64,000 nucleotides of DNA from Candidatus Fermentithermobacillaceae bacterium. GTDB taxonomy: Bacteria; Bacillota; Sulfobacillia; Fermentithermobacillales; DUSS01. The stretch lies in NCBI GenBank assembly GCA_020725645.1, contig DYEQ01000031.1:1-64000 (forward strand), given 5' to 3'. Shown here piece after piece: positions 18,175-27,030 of this stretch (position 1 is its first letter; each line of letters starts with the position of its first letter). Both the position numbers and the translations under genes were made by a program. Under the pieces are notes generated by a model, which ran no database searches, had not been told where the DNA came from, and worked only from the letters and a program-made list of their open reading frames with translations.

Positions 18175-18665
18175 CTGTGACCTTTTATCGTTTTTCGCAA
18201 TAGGTCCAACGCGGTTTCTTGCTTTCGCCACATTATCGCCTCTTCACCGGGGTCATCGTGGTCGTAACCTAGAAGGTGCAGGCAACCGTGAATGAGGAGG
18301 AGTCCTACCTCCTCCCGGAGGGAAACCCCTCTCTCCTTCGCCTGCCTTTCGGCGGTATCCAGGGATATCACTATGTCGCCCAGTACCTCTGGAAAGCCGG
18401 AGGCGATATCCATCTCCTCCGGGGACATCATGGGAAACGAGAGTACGTCGGTGGCGCTGTCCTCACCCCGGTACTGACCGTTGAGCTCTCTGATGAAACC
18501 GTCGTCGGTGTAGAGCACCGATACTTCGTACATCTCCTTACTTTTTCCGTCCATATCCAGAACGATGGATACCGCCCGGTCCGCCAGCGACCTTAGCGCG
18601 TTCTCCTCCTGCTCATCGATTTGCCGGGGCAACATGAAATCAACTTCGACGCTCATGATCATCAC
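18171..18665 (-). CDS. ybeY: Endoribonuclease YbeY
   Basis: This 164-residue zinc-dependent rRNA maturation factor acts in 16S rRNA processing and ribosome quality control. The metal-binding motif HGCLHLLGYDH places His126, His130 and His136. The conserved SATDVLSFPM precedes it. The start GTG overlaps the end of pgpH by 4 bases; an in-frame ATG lies one codon on. The neighbourhood phoH-pgpH-ybeY-dgkA is a conserved Firmicute order. Confidence 0.95.
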   Translation of the reverse strand: MMIMSVEVDFMLPRQIDEQEENALRSLADRAVSIVLDMDGKSKEMYEVSVLYTDDGFIRELNGQYRGEDSATDVLSFPMMSPEEMDIASGFPEVLGDIVISLDTAERQAKERGVSLREEVGLLLIHGCLHLLGYDHDDPGEEAIMWRKQETALDLLRKTIKGHR

Positions 18666-20938
18666 CAGCCGTCTCCTGATTCGTTGGTACCGCCTGTCGT
18701 ACTCCCTTTGCCTGCCGTCCCGCTATCTTTTGACCTACATCCGGACCCGGTCTCATCTTTGGATATCGAGTCCCGGTTGGAAGATCCGTTCTTTTCCGGA
18801 TAATCCCTGGTTAGCGTCAGCTTATCCGGAGAAGGATACTCTATCCGCGTGTGGAATACGCCGGTCAGGACCCGGGTAAAAGTGGCGGCGATGATGTCTA
18901 AATCTTTTAAGGTCAAATCTGATCGGTCCAGCTGGTGGTCGATCAGCCTGTCCTGAATGATCTTCCTCACCACCGACTCGATCCGGGCGGGCGTAGGTCG
19001 GGAAAGCGCCCTGGTAGCAGCTTCGACACCGTCGGCCAGCATTACGATAGCTGACTCCCTGGTGGAAGGACGCGGTCCTTCGTAACGGAAATCCCACTCA
19101 GGTGGCGGACGGTTTTCCTTTTCCTTGGCGTCTTCCGAAGCTTTCGTGAAGAAATACGATACCAGCGTGGTTCCGTGGTGTTCGGCAATGAAACGCCGGA
19201 TATCCTCGGGAATTCTGGCCTGTTCCGCCAGTTCCAGTCCATCTTTGACGTGCGCGATTATCACCGATGCCGAGAGCCCCGGGTTCATCCTATCATGAGG
19301 GTTCTCAAGCCCGGGAACCTGATTTTCCACGAACATGTACGGACGTTTTACCTTGCCTACGTCGTGATAATAGGACCCAACCCTCGTGAGCAAGCTATCG
19401 GCACCCACCGCCTGTGCCGCCGCTTCAGCCAGGTTTCCCACCATAATGCTGTGGTGATATGTGCCCGGGGCCTCCAGAAGCAATCGGTGAAGCAACGGGT
19501 GTTCGGGGTTGGAAAGCTCGATTAATCTTATCGGGGTCAGGATGTCGAACACCGCCTCAAAAAAGGGCAGCGACCCTATGGCCAGAATGGCCGAAAGCGG
19601 GCCGTTAAAGAAGAGCCACATGTAATCGTGGAGAACCTTGAGATCCCATTGAGCTACGCCCCCCGAAAGGCCAAGGCCCAGGAAAGAAAAGATGTTGGCA
19701 GCGGAGACCGCTGCACCAGCCCTCATCAGATGGGAACGTTGAAAGGTCTTAGTTATCGCGAGAACTGCGGCGACGCTCGAAGTCAAAAACACCACCACGT
19801 ACCTGACGTCGAAACCGGTAAACACCGCCAGGAGCATCGTCACGGAAAAACCGAAAACCACACCGAAGCGCCGGTCCACCAGCGTCGCGGATAACATTAC
19901 ACCAGCTGCAACCGGCGCCAGGTAGGGCGATACCGCCGAAAAGCCCCGTACCAGGAGAGCTGTAAGAACGGCTACGGAGGCGATTAGGGGCGCTCCCCTT
20001 TGCCTTTTGGTTTCGGGTACGAATACGCTCAGGTACCCTTGAGGCAAGGCGACCACCAGGGCCCCCATCAAGACGGCACCACCCACGTCGGAAGGTCTCA
20101 CGCCCGGACCCAGCATACCCAGTTTACCCAGGAGAGCTATGTGTTCTCGGGTGACGGTTTCCCCTGCTTTCAGGACGATTTGCCCTCGCCTTATCCGGAC
20201 GGGCTCCACCGAAGCTCTCGCTTCCGCCATCCTTCGTTCCGTCTCTTCCTGGTTGTAAATGAGGTTGGGACGAAGGTTTTGCCGGAAATACGCTACGAGG
20301 AACGGAGAGAACGAGCTCGGTATCGCTGGGTCGTTCCTTACCATGCCCTCCACTTCAGCGATGGCACCTTTGAGGTCCTCCTCTCTTACACCGCGGGTCA
20401 GGACCTGCCTGGCTATGTCCTTAGCCCTTCCAATGGCCGCATCCGCCGACGGAGACGAAGTGGCGGCAGCTGATACGATATCCGAGTTGGAAAGCTCAGA
20501 GCCGACGTACGGTCGCAGAGTAGCCACTATTTTCTCGGTCGTGAGATCGGCCGTGCTCCTCAGAGATTCGAGATCAGCCCGGATGGCGTCCAGCCGGGCC
20601 AGGATATCCTGAAGCACTTTGGGATCGTTGTCGACAACTTTCGACACGGCTCTTGCCTTCTCTTCCCTAAGCTTTTCCGTCTGAGCTTCATCGATGATCT
20701 CCTGAGGGGCCCTTACATCCACGGGCGAGATATCCCCCTCTTTCAGGGATAGCGTCATGGGCTTCAAAGAAAGATATATGAGCACGACCACCACCAGGTA
20801 GGTCAGCCCCGCCCAAAAGAGCCCACCTTTCGGAGAGTCGTGCAAAAACGGGATGGCCGGGAAGAGAACTTTCGCTGTCTTGGATTTCCGCCCGTTTTCT
20901 TTATCTGCTTTGCCCCCGTTTTGCTCCTTCGACGGCAA
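18662..20938 (-). CDS. pgpH: 7TMR-HD family cyclic-di-AMP phosphodiesterase
   Basis: This 758-residue membrane protein resembles PgpH/YqfF, which hydrolyses c-di-AMP. An N-terminal helix (about 38-56) is followed by an extracellular 7TMR-HDED domain (about 60-280). Seven transmembrane helices (about 285-480) and a cytoplasmic HD domain with HHSIMVGNLAE ... YYHDVGKVKRP (about 495-545) come next. A later HH pair lies in AEHHGT. The TTG at 20938 has AAAGGG upstream and lies 38 bases inside phoH. The C-terminal about 60 residues are Ser/Gly-rich and probably disordered. Confidence 0.9.
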   Translation of the reverse strand: MPSKEQNGGKADKENGRKSKTAKVLFPAIPFLHDSPKGGLFWAGLTYLVVVVLIYLSLKPMTLSLKEGDISPVDVRAPQEIIDEAQTEKLREEKARAVSKVVDNDPKVLQDILARLDAIRADLESLRSTADLTTEKIVATLRPYVGSELSNSDIVSAAATSSPSADAAIGRAKDIARQVLTRGVREEDLKGAIAEVEGMVRNDPAIPSSFSPFLVAYFRQNLRPNLIYNQEETERRMAEARASVEPVRIRRGQIVLKAGETVTREHIALLGKLGMLGPGVRPSDVGGAVLMGALVVALPQGYLSVFVPETKRQRGAPLIASVAVLTALLVRGFSAVSPYLAPVAAGVMLSATLVDRRFGVVFGFSVTMLLAVFTGFDVRYVVVFLTSSVAAVLAITKTFQRSHLMRAGAAVSAANIFSFLGLGLSGGVAQWDLKVLHDYMWLFFNGPLSAILAIGSLPFFEAVFDILTPIRLIELSNPEHPLLHRLLLEAPGTYHHSIMVGNLAEAAAQAVGADSLLTRVGSYYHDVGKVKRPYMFVENQVPGLENPHDRMNPGLSASVIIAHVKDGLELAEQARIPEDIRRFIAEHHGTTLVSYFFTKASEDAKEKENRPPPEWDFRYEGPRPSTRESAIVMLADGVEAATRALSRPTPARIESVVRKIIQDRLIDHQLDRSDLTLKDLDIIAATFTRVLTGVFHTRIEYPSPDKLTLTRDYPEKNGSSNRDSISKDETGSGCRSKDSGTAGKGSTTGGTNESGDGW

Positions 20939-21908
20939 TACGGTCCCTTTCTCCTTTCTCGATCGCTTCGAAACGCTCGTACGCCTTGACTATCCTGGAA
21001 ACCAGCTCGTGACGAACTACGTCCCGCTCGGTGAGATACACGAACTTCACTCCTTCGACGCCCTTCAAGACGACCCGCACTTGCTCAAGCCCTGAGTACA
21101 CCCCTTTTGGCAGGTCGATCTGGGTGATATCCCCCGTCACGACCGCCTTCGAGTTCACACCGAGTCTTGTAAGGAACATCTTCATCTGTTCGGGAGTGGT
21201 GTTCTGAGCTTCGTCCAGTATGACGAAGCAGGACTCAAGCGTTCGTCCGCGCATGTAAGCTAAGGGCGCCACCTCGATAAGTCCCTTCTGCATGTACTTC
21301 TCAAACGCCTCGAGACCGATCATATCAAAGAGCGCATCATACAGGGGCCTCAAGTACGGATTTACCTTCTCCTGTATATCACCGGGAAGGAAGCCAAGAC
21401 GCTCTCCGGCCTCCACCGCCGGCCGGGTCAGGATTATCCTCTCGACTTCTTTGCGCCTAAAAGCTCTAACCGCCATAGCGACCGCCAAATACGTCTTGCC
21501 GGTCCCGGCCGGCCCGATCCCGAATGTGAGCGGGTTTTCGGCGATGGCTTTCACGTATTCCTTCTGCCCGTGCGTCCTAGGTCCGATGATCTTCCCCCGG
21601 ATTCCGGTGAGGATTTGCTCCCCTGGATCTTCCAGCTTCTCCCCGGCGCTCACAATGCGCAAGGCGTAGCGCAGGTCCTGGGCAGTGACGTTCCTGCCGC
21701 TGCGCACCTGCTCCATCAGATGGTTTATCACTTCCTCGGCCTTGGCCACCTCTTCATCGGGTCCCGAGATCAAAAGGTCTTTGCCCCTGGCCACCAACTT
21801 TACATCGAGGGCATCTTCGAGAAGAGTCAGGTTTTGATCGTAAGAACCGAACAACCGGAAAGCTTCGTCGTTGGAAGCGAGAACGAACAGTTTCTCCGAG
21901 TTTGCCAA
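20901..21908 (-). CDS. phoH: PhoH family ATPase
   Basis: This 335-residue PhoH-like (YbeZ) ATPase has a Walker A at GPAGTGKTYLA (about 140-150) and a Walker B-like CFVILDEAQNTTPEQMKMFLTR near 230-250. It carries an N-terminal KH-like region. It is probably an RNA-linked NTPase acting with YbeY, whose gene is two downstream. TTG at 21908 follows GGAGG at about 12 bases. The gap to yqfD is 83 bases and the 3' end overlaps pgpH by 38 bases. Confidence 0.92.
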   Translation of the reverse strand: MANSEKLFVLASNDEAFRLFGSYDQNLTLLEDALDVKLVARGKDLLISGPDEEVAKAEEVINHLMEQVRSGRNVTAQDLRYALRIVSAGEKLEDPGEQILTGIRGKIIGPRTHGQKEYVKAIAENPLTFGIGPAGTGKTYLAVAMAVRAFRRKEVERIILTRPAVEAGERLGFLPGDIQEKVNPYLRPLYDALFDMIGLEAFEKYMQKGLIEVAPLAYMRGRTLESCFVILDEAQNTTPEQMKMFLTRLGVNSKAVVTGDITQIDLPKGVYSGLEQVRVVLKGVEGVKFVYLTERDVVRHELVSRIVKAYERFEAIEKGERDRIAVEGAKRGQSR

Positions 21909-21991
21909 AGCCCTGCAGATACCTCCATTTCTGCGCCAGCGCCGGATTCATGGAGTTCGTCAAGACCGGGAGGGTGAAGACCTTTCCCTCT

Positions 21992-23149
21992 TCACTGAGG
22001 CCACGGTTTCACCACGGCGATGTTCTCTTCCGCCTGGGCAAGGCCCGTCGCTGTCAGGACCCCACGGTCCGGCGCTATCTTCACCTCTATACTAAAGTCT
22101 ATCAATTTTACAGAAGGAGGCAACTGCCTGCGAACGATATCCTCCAGGCGCTTCCGTGCCAAATCCTCCGCTTCAGCCGGACTTCTCTCTACTTCAACCC
22201 ACGTAAGTTCGTAGTACGTGCGGGTTATAACGGAAATCGTCGTTTTAGGACTTTGTCTCACACCACCTCCGCTGTCTTCTATTTCATACCATTGAAACGG
22301 AATGGCCTTGGACCCAAACAGCGGGAGGAGATTTCCTTCCACGTTCAATAACCGGACTTCGACTTTCCGCCCGGTCCTCCGCGGCTGGATCTCGCGCAAG
22401 GGAACTTCCAGAGAAGCTTTGTACCAAGTGCTCGCCACCACCTCGCCCCTGGCCCCTCCCGAAGGGGACGACGGATCCCCAGCTATGAGGATATCCCCAG
22501 CTTTTACGGTGTCGCCGGCCTTCACCAAAGGATGACCGGAGAGGACGAGGACGGATTTGACCAGCCCATCTCTTCTGGCCACCATATCACCGGGACGCTC
22601 CAAAGGGTGATCGACCTTCTCCCTTACCTCGATCAGGGCCACGGTTCCATGGATGCTGGTGTAAACCCATCCCAGCTCCGGTATGTCCCGGATTATGGAG
22701 GCGTCGATGAACTCAGTGGAAACCACAGCTTTCCTAACGCCTTTGTAAAGCCCGGCTTTTAGAGCTGCCGCGAGGATGCGTTCCCGGGATACCCGGTTAT
22801 TTCCGCGCACGTCGATAGCCCAAATCGAACCGGACAGATAGTAAAAGACCCCGGAAAGGGCGAGGACTGTAGCGACCAACGCCTGCCTCTTTCGGGCCTT
22901 CGACCACAAAAACCAGACACCGCTCCGGCCGATGACTTCCGGCTTCGAACGGGTTTTGAAGGCGAGCGGTCTCAATTCCCGGTACCGCCAGGGGAGGGTG
23001 TAAAAGGTGACATCGCCGTCTTCCTCGCGTATGCCCGAGACGGGGATTCCCGAGGAGACGCACAGGTTCAAGAACCTGGCAGGGTTCGGGCCTCGAACCC
23101 GCACCTTCACTGCGCCTATGAGGTTCCAGAAAAAAGATGCTGCTCCCAT
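21992..23149 (-). CDS. yqfD: Sporulation protein YqfD
   Basis: This 385-residue stage IV sporulation-type membrane protein is the YqfD family member. It has an N-terminal cytoplasmic part (VKVRVRGPNPARFLNLCVSSGIPV), one transmembrane segment (about 90-110, VATVLALSGVFYYLSGSIW) and the conserved outer part beginning IDVRGNNRVSRERIL. ATG at 23149 overlaps the yqfC stop as TAATG. The YqfC/YqfD pair is mother-cell expressed in Bacillus; its presence supports an endospore former. Confidence 0.93.
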   Translation of the reverse strand: MGAASFFWNLIGAVKVRVRGPNPARFLNLCVSSGIPVSGIREEDGDVTFYTLPWRYRELRPLAFKTRSKPEVIGRSGVWFLWSKARKRQALVATVLALSGVFYYLSGSIWAIDVRGNNRVSRERILAAALKAGLYKGVRKAVVSTEFIDASIIRDIPELGWVYTSIHGTVALIEVREKVDHPLERPGDMVARRDGLVKSVLVLSGHPLVKAGDTVKAGDILIAGDPSSPSGGARGEVVASTWYKASLEVPLREIQPRRTGRKVEVRLLNVEGNLLPLFGSKAIPFQWYEIEDSGGGVRQSPKTTISVITRTYYELTWVEVERSPAEAEDLARKRLEDIVRRQLPPSVKLIDFSIEVKIAPDRGVLTATGLAQAEENIAVVKPWPQ

Positions 23150-23427
23150 TAGGTCTCCATGTGCACGGAACGGATGACCCCTTTTACGGCCATGTCTTCC
23201 GGGCCGATCTCCTGGATCTCTAGATCCTCGCCGTCCACGACGACCTGGCCGCCCCCTACCCCGGCGACCAATTTCGTTTTGCTGTACTGTATGAGACCTC
23301 TGTGGTTCAGTATGATGACCTGCACGGCTCCTACCACGATTACTCGCGGGAGGTCCAGAGCGAGGTCGACGGGGAGGCCGAGGCTTTCGGCCATCGCTCG
23401 ATAGATTTCCTTCGTCCTGGAACGCAA
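23149..23427 (-). CDS. yqfC: Sporulation protein YqfC
   Basis: This 92-residue YabP/YqfC-family sporulation protein contains LGLPVDLALDLPRVIVVGAV and the segment LNHRGLIQYSKTKL. TTG at 23425-23427 is chosen because AGGAGGG lies six to seven bases upstream and the length then equals that of known YqfC. The open frame continues upstream by 57 codons without family similarity. It is coupled to yqfD by a one-base overlap. Confidence 0.9.
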   Translation of the reverse strand: MRSRTKEIYRAMAESLGLPVDLALDLPRVIVVGAVQVIILNHRGLIQYSKTKLVAGVGGGQVVVDGEDLEIQEIGPEDMAVKGVIRSVHMET

Positions 23428-23600
23428 CGAAAACCCTCCTCGCGATACGCCCATCCCGATGAATTCTATGAGACAAAACCGCCGGGCAGTAAAAGGTAGC
23501 TCGCGCCGGATTACCTCGGTGACGGATGCGACGGTTTGAGAAAAACGAAAGGCGGCCCGGAACATCTCCCGGGCCGCAGGGGCGTCAAGGCCAGGCAACG

Positions 23601-23780
23601 CTAGGTTCGGTATCTTCTCCTTCTTGCCGCCTGCGACTTCTTCTTCCGCTTTACGCTTGGACTTTCGTAATGCTCCCTCTTCCGCAGTTCAGCTAGGATA
23701 CCTTCTCTCTGGCATTCCCGTTTAAAGCGGCGCAGGGCCTTGTCGAACGGTTCGTTCTTGTCTATCCTTACCTCCGGCAA
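23601..23780 (-). CDS. rpsU: 30S ribosomal protein bS21
   Basis: This 59-residue protein of the small subunit has the typical [19 protein letters not shown] start and the basic tail [19 protein letters not shown] at 23778-23780 sits ten bases after GGAGGGAGG and gives the normal bS21 length; an upstream extension in the same frame lacks an SD. It heads the long minus-strand run towards rpoD. In many Firmicutes gatB/yqeY-like follows rpsU, but here yqfC follows directly. Confidence 0.93.
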   Translation of the reverse strand: MPEVRIDKNEPFDKALRRFKRECQREGILAELRKREHYESPSVKRKKKSQAARRRRYRT

Positions 23781-23890
23781 CTCCCGAATCCCTCCCTCCG
23801 CCGCAGTCTTCAGTCCCCGAACAATGGCAATTTTACATCCACCGGAGCTCGAGGTCAACGGAATCCGAAAACCATTCCCGGAGGCTGTGC

Positions 23891-25225
23891 TCAGAACTCG
23901 GTTACCCCTGTGAAGTTGAATGCGGGAACTCGAATGGCCGGGACTACGGTCCTTTCCACTCTCACCGTTTCCCGACCTATCATGTCCAGGGTGGAAAATA
24001 CTCTCAGGGCGCTTTCGGTGAACCGGAAGTTCTTAACAGCTTTCGTGATGTACCCATCTTCTATGAGGAAAGTACCATCCCTGGTCATGCCCGTAATCAA
24101 TACCTTCAAGGGGTGCGCCATGTTCGTGTAGTGGAATCTCGTCACGAGAATGCCTCGTTTTGTGGAACGGATCATCTCCTCAAGGGTGGCGGTACCTTCG
24201 CCCATGAACAGGTTCACCGGCATCGGCCCCCATCCCCTGAAGCCGCCGTGACCAGTGGATTTTCTGCCTTCCTTCTTCGCCGTGTTGTAGTCATAGACGA
24301 GCTCTTTCGCCACGCCGTTTTCCACCAGCGTGACTTTGCGCTTGGGAACGCCCTCCAGATCAAAGGGAATGGGGAATCCGCGGGGGTCGAGCCCGTCATC
24401 CCACATGTTGAACTTCTCGTCGAAAAGCTTCTGCCCCAGTCTCCCTGTGAGGAAGCTTCTACCTTCGCGGACCGCGAGAGCTGAGAACCCGGCCCTACCG
24501 AGATAACTTAGGAGCATCGCCACCGCGAGGGGCTCGAGGACGACCTCATATTCGCCGGCGGCTATGGACACGGGATTTTGCGCCATCGCACACTTGTCCC
24601 GAGCTATCCGGGCCACCTCTCCCGGCCGGATTTCGCGAACATCCCGCCCCGACGCTTCGGCGTAACCGCTCCCGTCGGCGCCCATCATTACGGTGCTCAA
24701 AGCTGCGTACGTGGAAACGTTATAGGCCCTTACACCCCTCGAGTTACCCACGGCAAGTTCCATGGTGCCGGTGGAAAACGCGCCGGAAGCTTCAAACCCG
24801 CGTTCCTTTGCCACCTCCACAACTTCCTTAACGGCCAGAGCTCTCGACTTTGCCGAGAAGGAGTCGGTTTCGGGAACGAAGCAGTCTACGTCGGGCAAGG
24901 GCTCCGGCTCGGGAAGCCCTTCGAACTCCTCGTTGGGGGGCTGGAGCTTGGCGATCGCCGCTGCGTCCTCCACAGCTTCCTTCAGGGAATCGTCATGCAG
25001 AAAATTCGTTGTAACCGACCCAATCTTCTTTCCGAAAATCACCCGGACCGTCACCGTATAGTCCCTTTCGGCGACGTTTTGGTGGATGTAGTTCTTGGTG
25101 AACCGGGTGAGAGCCGTCGAGTCGGACCTCAGGACCACCTCGGTTAGATCCCCGGGCGACCAGTGGATGAGTTTATCGATCACCTCGAGGGCATTTTCCC
25201 TGCCCAACGGTTTTTTATCTACCAT
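23891..25225 (-). CDS. TldE/PmbA-type subunit (second pair)
   Basis: This 444-residue TldE-like subunit has no HExxxH motif. It shows the family layout, with [11 protein letters not shown] near 65, a [22 protein letters not shown] centre and a C-terminal [18 protein letters not shown] stretch. It is only distantly similar to the first TldE in this window. It overlaps the upstream TldD-like gene by 7 bases. Together they should form a second heterodimeric peptidase with its own substrate. Confidence 0.88.
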   Translation of the reverse strand: MVDKKPLGRENALEVIDKLIHWSPGDLTEVVLRSDSTALTRFTKNYIHQNVAERDYTVTVRVIFGKKIGSVTTNFLHDDSLKEAVEDAAAIAKLQPPNEEFEGLPEPEPLPDVDCFVPETDSFSAKSRALAVKEVVEVAKERGFEASGAFSTGTMELAVGNSRGVRAYNVSTYAALSTVMMGADGSGYAEASGRDVREIRPGEVARIARDKCAMAQNPVSIAAGEYEVVLEPLAVAMLLSYLGRAGFSALAVREGRSFLTGRLGQKLFDEKFNMWDDGLDPRGFPIPFDLEGVPKRKVTLVENGVAKELVYDYNTAKKEGRKSTGHGGFRGWGPMPVNLFMGEGTATLEEMIRSTKRGILVTRFHYTNMAHPLKVLITGMTRDGTFLIEDGYITKAVKNFRFTESALRVFSTLDMIGRETVRVERTVVPAIRVPAFNFTGVTEF

Positions 25226-26667
25226 TTGCCCACACCCACCTTAACGCGGCGGAATCTTGCGGGGCTCGCCCCGTGCCCGACATGGGCGACCTGTCCGGGC
25301 TCACCCTTGCCGCAATTGGGAAGCCCCCAGAGTTCCCACTCGTCTTTCCCGGCGATGGCATCGCAGGACCGCCAAAACTCATAGGTGATCCCCGTGTACG
25401 TCGGATTCTTCAGCATGGCACCGAGGGAACCGTCTTTGATCTCCCAAGCGATCTCGGTTCCAAACTGGAAGTTAAGACGCTTGTCGTCAATGGACCAGGA
25501 CTTGTTCGTCGCCACCAAAATCCCGTCTTTCGTGTCCTTGATCATCTCATCGAGAGTCCAGTCCCCCGGCTCGAGGCTGATATTGGTCATGCGGATGATG
25601 GGTATCCTGTTCCAGCCGTCCGCCCTCATCGCTCCGTTGGAGACCTGCCCCAACTCGTGGGCGGTTTCCCGCGACGTGAGGTAGTTCTTAAAGATGCCCT
25701 TATCGACGATGGTGACGCGCTGGGCGGGAACCCCCTCGTCATCGAAGCCGAAGCTTCCGAGACCTCCCGGCAGCGTGGCATCAGCAGTTATGGTAACCTC
25801 TTCCGACCCATACTGGAAAGTTCCGAGCTTTTCAGTAGTGAGAAAACTGGTCCCGGCGAAGCTTGCCTCCTGTCCGAACACCCGGTCGAGTTCAATGGGG
25901 TGGCCGCAGGATTCGTGAATCTGAAGGGCAAGCTGGCTCGAATCTATGATGAGATCCATGACTCCGCTCGGGCACTGCTTGGCGGAGAGAAGTTCCACGG
26001 CCTCCCGGGATACCCTCTCGGCGTGGTCAAGGAGCTTCATCTTCTCGACTATCTCGTATCCGGCCGTAGCCCAATTGCCTCCAAAAGAAGTGGGATACGA
26101 ACGACGCTGGAGTTCGCCCCGGTCAGCTGCGGTAGCTTCAATGCCCGCTCCCGTTTCGACCTTGGTTTGCTCGATGTAACTACCCTCGGTGGATGCGAAG
26201 ATCTTGTCCTCGCGCTGGCAGGCCATGCTTCCTATACGCACTTTCACTTCTTTACGGTCGGCCATGAGCTTGTCAGCTTCGAGCAAGAGGGCGACCTTGT
26301 CCTCCGTCTTGACCGAAAATGGATCGATCTTCACCGGCGATGTCCACCTGGACACCACCGGTTTCACGGGGGATAGTACCACGTCTTTATCCCTTTTCAC
26401 GGTAGCCGAAGCTTTGGCTATTTCCACCGCTTCTCTGGCAACCTTGACTACCTCGTCCTCGGTTAGAGTGGAGCTGGATGAAAACCCCCACGCGCCATCG
26501 TAAAGAGCTCGAATTCCAAACCCCTTCGACCGGGAAGAACTGAGCGCATCTACGTTTCCGTTTTTCGTCCTGATCGTCTGCGTTCTGGTCTCCACGATCC
26601 TGATATCGCCGTAAGACGCTCCGAGCTCCTTCAGTACATCGAGGGCCTTTTGGGTAAGCTCCTTCAC
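25219..26667 (-). CDS. TldD-type metalloprotease subunit (second pair)
   Basis: This 482-residue catalytic subunit has zinc motif HESCGH at 251-256, followed by PIELDRVFGQEASFAG. That motif and the C-terminal PNCGKGEPGQVAHVGHGASPARF differ from the first TldD (HEAFGH), so the two pairs belong to different branches. I chose GTG at 26665-26667, eight bases after AAGGAGGTG; the longer TTG start overlaps that SD. Expression starts from the 360-base divergent region shared with the XPB helicase. Confidence 0.9.
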   Translation of the reverse strand: MKELTQKALDVLKELGASYGDIRIVETRTQTIRTKNGNVDALSSSRSKGFGIRALYDGAWGFSSSSTLTEDEVVKVAREAVEIAKASATVKRDKDVVLSPVKPVVSRWTSPVKIDPFSVKTEDKVALLLEADKLMADRKEVKVRIGSMACQREDKIFASTEGSYIEQTKVETGAGIEATAADRGELQRRSYPTSFGGNWATAGYEIVEKMKLLDHAERVSREAVELLSAKQCPSGVMDLIIDSSQLALQIHESCGHPIELDRVFGQEASFAGTSFLTTEKLGTFQYGSEEVTITADATLPGGLGSFGFDDEGVPAQRVTIVDKGIFKNYLTSRETAHELGQVSNGAMRADGWNRIPIIRMTNISLEPGDWTLDEMIKDTKDGILVATNKSWSIDDKRLNFQFGTEIAWEIKDGSLGAMLKNPTYTGITYEFWRSCDAIAGKDEWELWGLPNCGKGEPGQVAHVGHGASPARFRRVKVGVGKW

Positions 26668-27030
26668 CCTTTCACACCTCCTTTTCAAGTTTTTGGCAGG
26701 TACCCGCGCTTATGTACATGAGCGTAGGTTTTCGCGGCAGCACGCGGCGGAACGTCATGCACGCGCGCGCAAGGTACCTGTAGTTAGCTGCATAACCGTA
26801 TTATTCTCTTCTCCTTGCGGCATTCCTCCTTGGCAAGCTCAAATCCTACGTATTCCGAAGTATTTGACGAAAAACAGGACTTTTGAGACTAAACGACGAA
26901 TGATCGTGAATTTAAGGCGGTTTTTGAGGGCGACGTGGTGCAACGTTAACCGTTGAAGCGGCGGCAAGCCCGGTACAACGGAGCATTTATAGCTAAGCAT
27001 TCATAAAAGAACTCAGCGGGAGGAATGTAC
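26668..27030. promoter_or_regulatory. Divergent promoter region between tldD-like gene and XPB helicase
   Basis: About 360 bases without a gene. An inverted repeat CAGGTACC (26697-26704) / GGTACCTG (26773-26780) brackets a GC-alternating stretch (CGCGCGCGC) in the leader of the second tldD. On the plus strand TTGACG near 26868 is a possible -35 element for the helicase genes, but the -10 partner is weak. Towards the helicase, GGGAGG serves as the SD. No riboswitch class is recognised. Confidence 0.4.

Noticed and set aside
26800-26870. Short peptide MPQGEENNTVMQL... as a leader peptide of the second tldD
   Set aside because: The SD is only one base from its ATG and the peptide of about 22 codons has no supporting feature.
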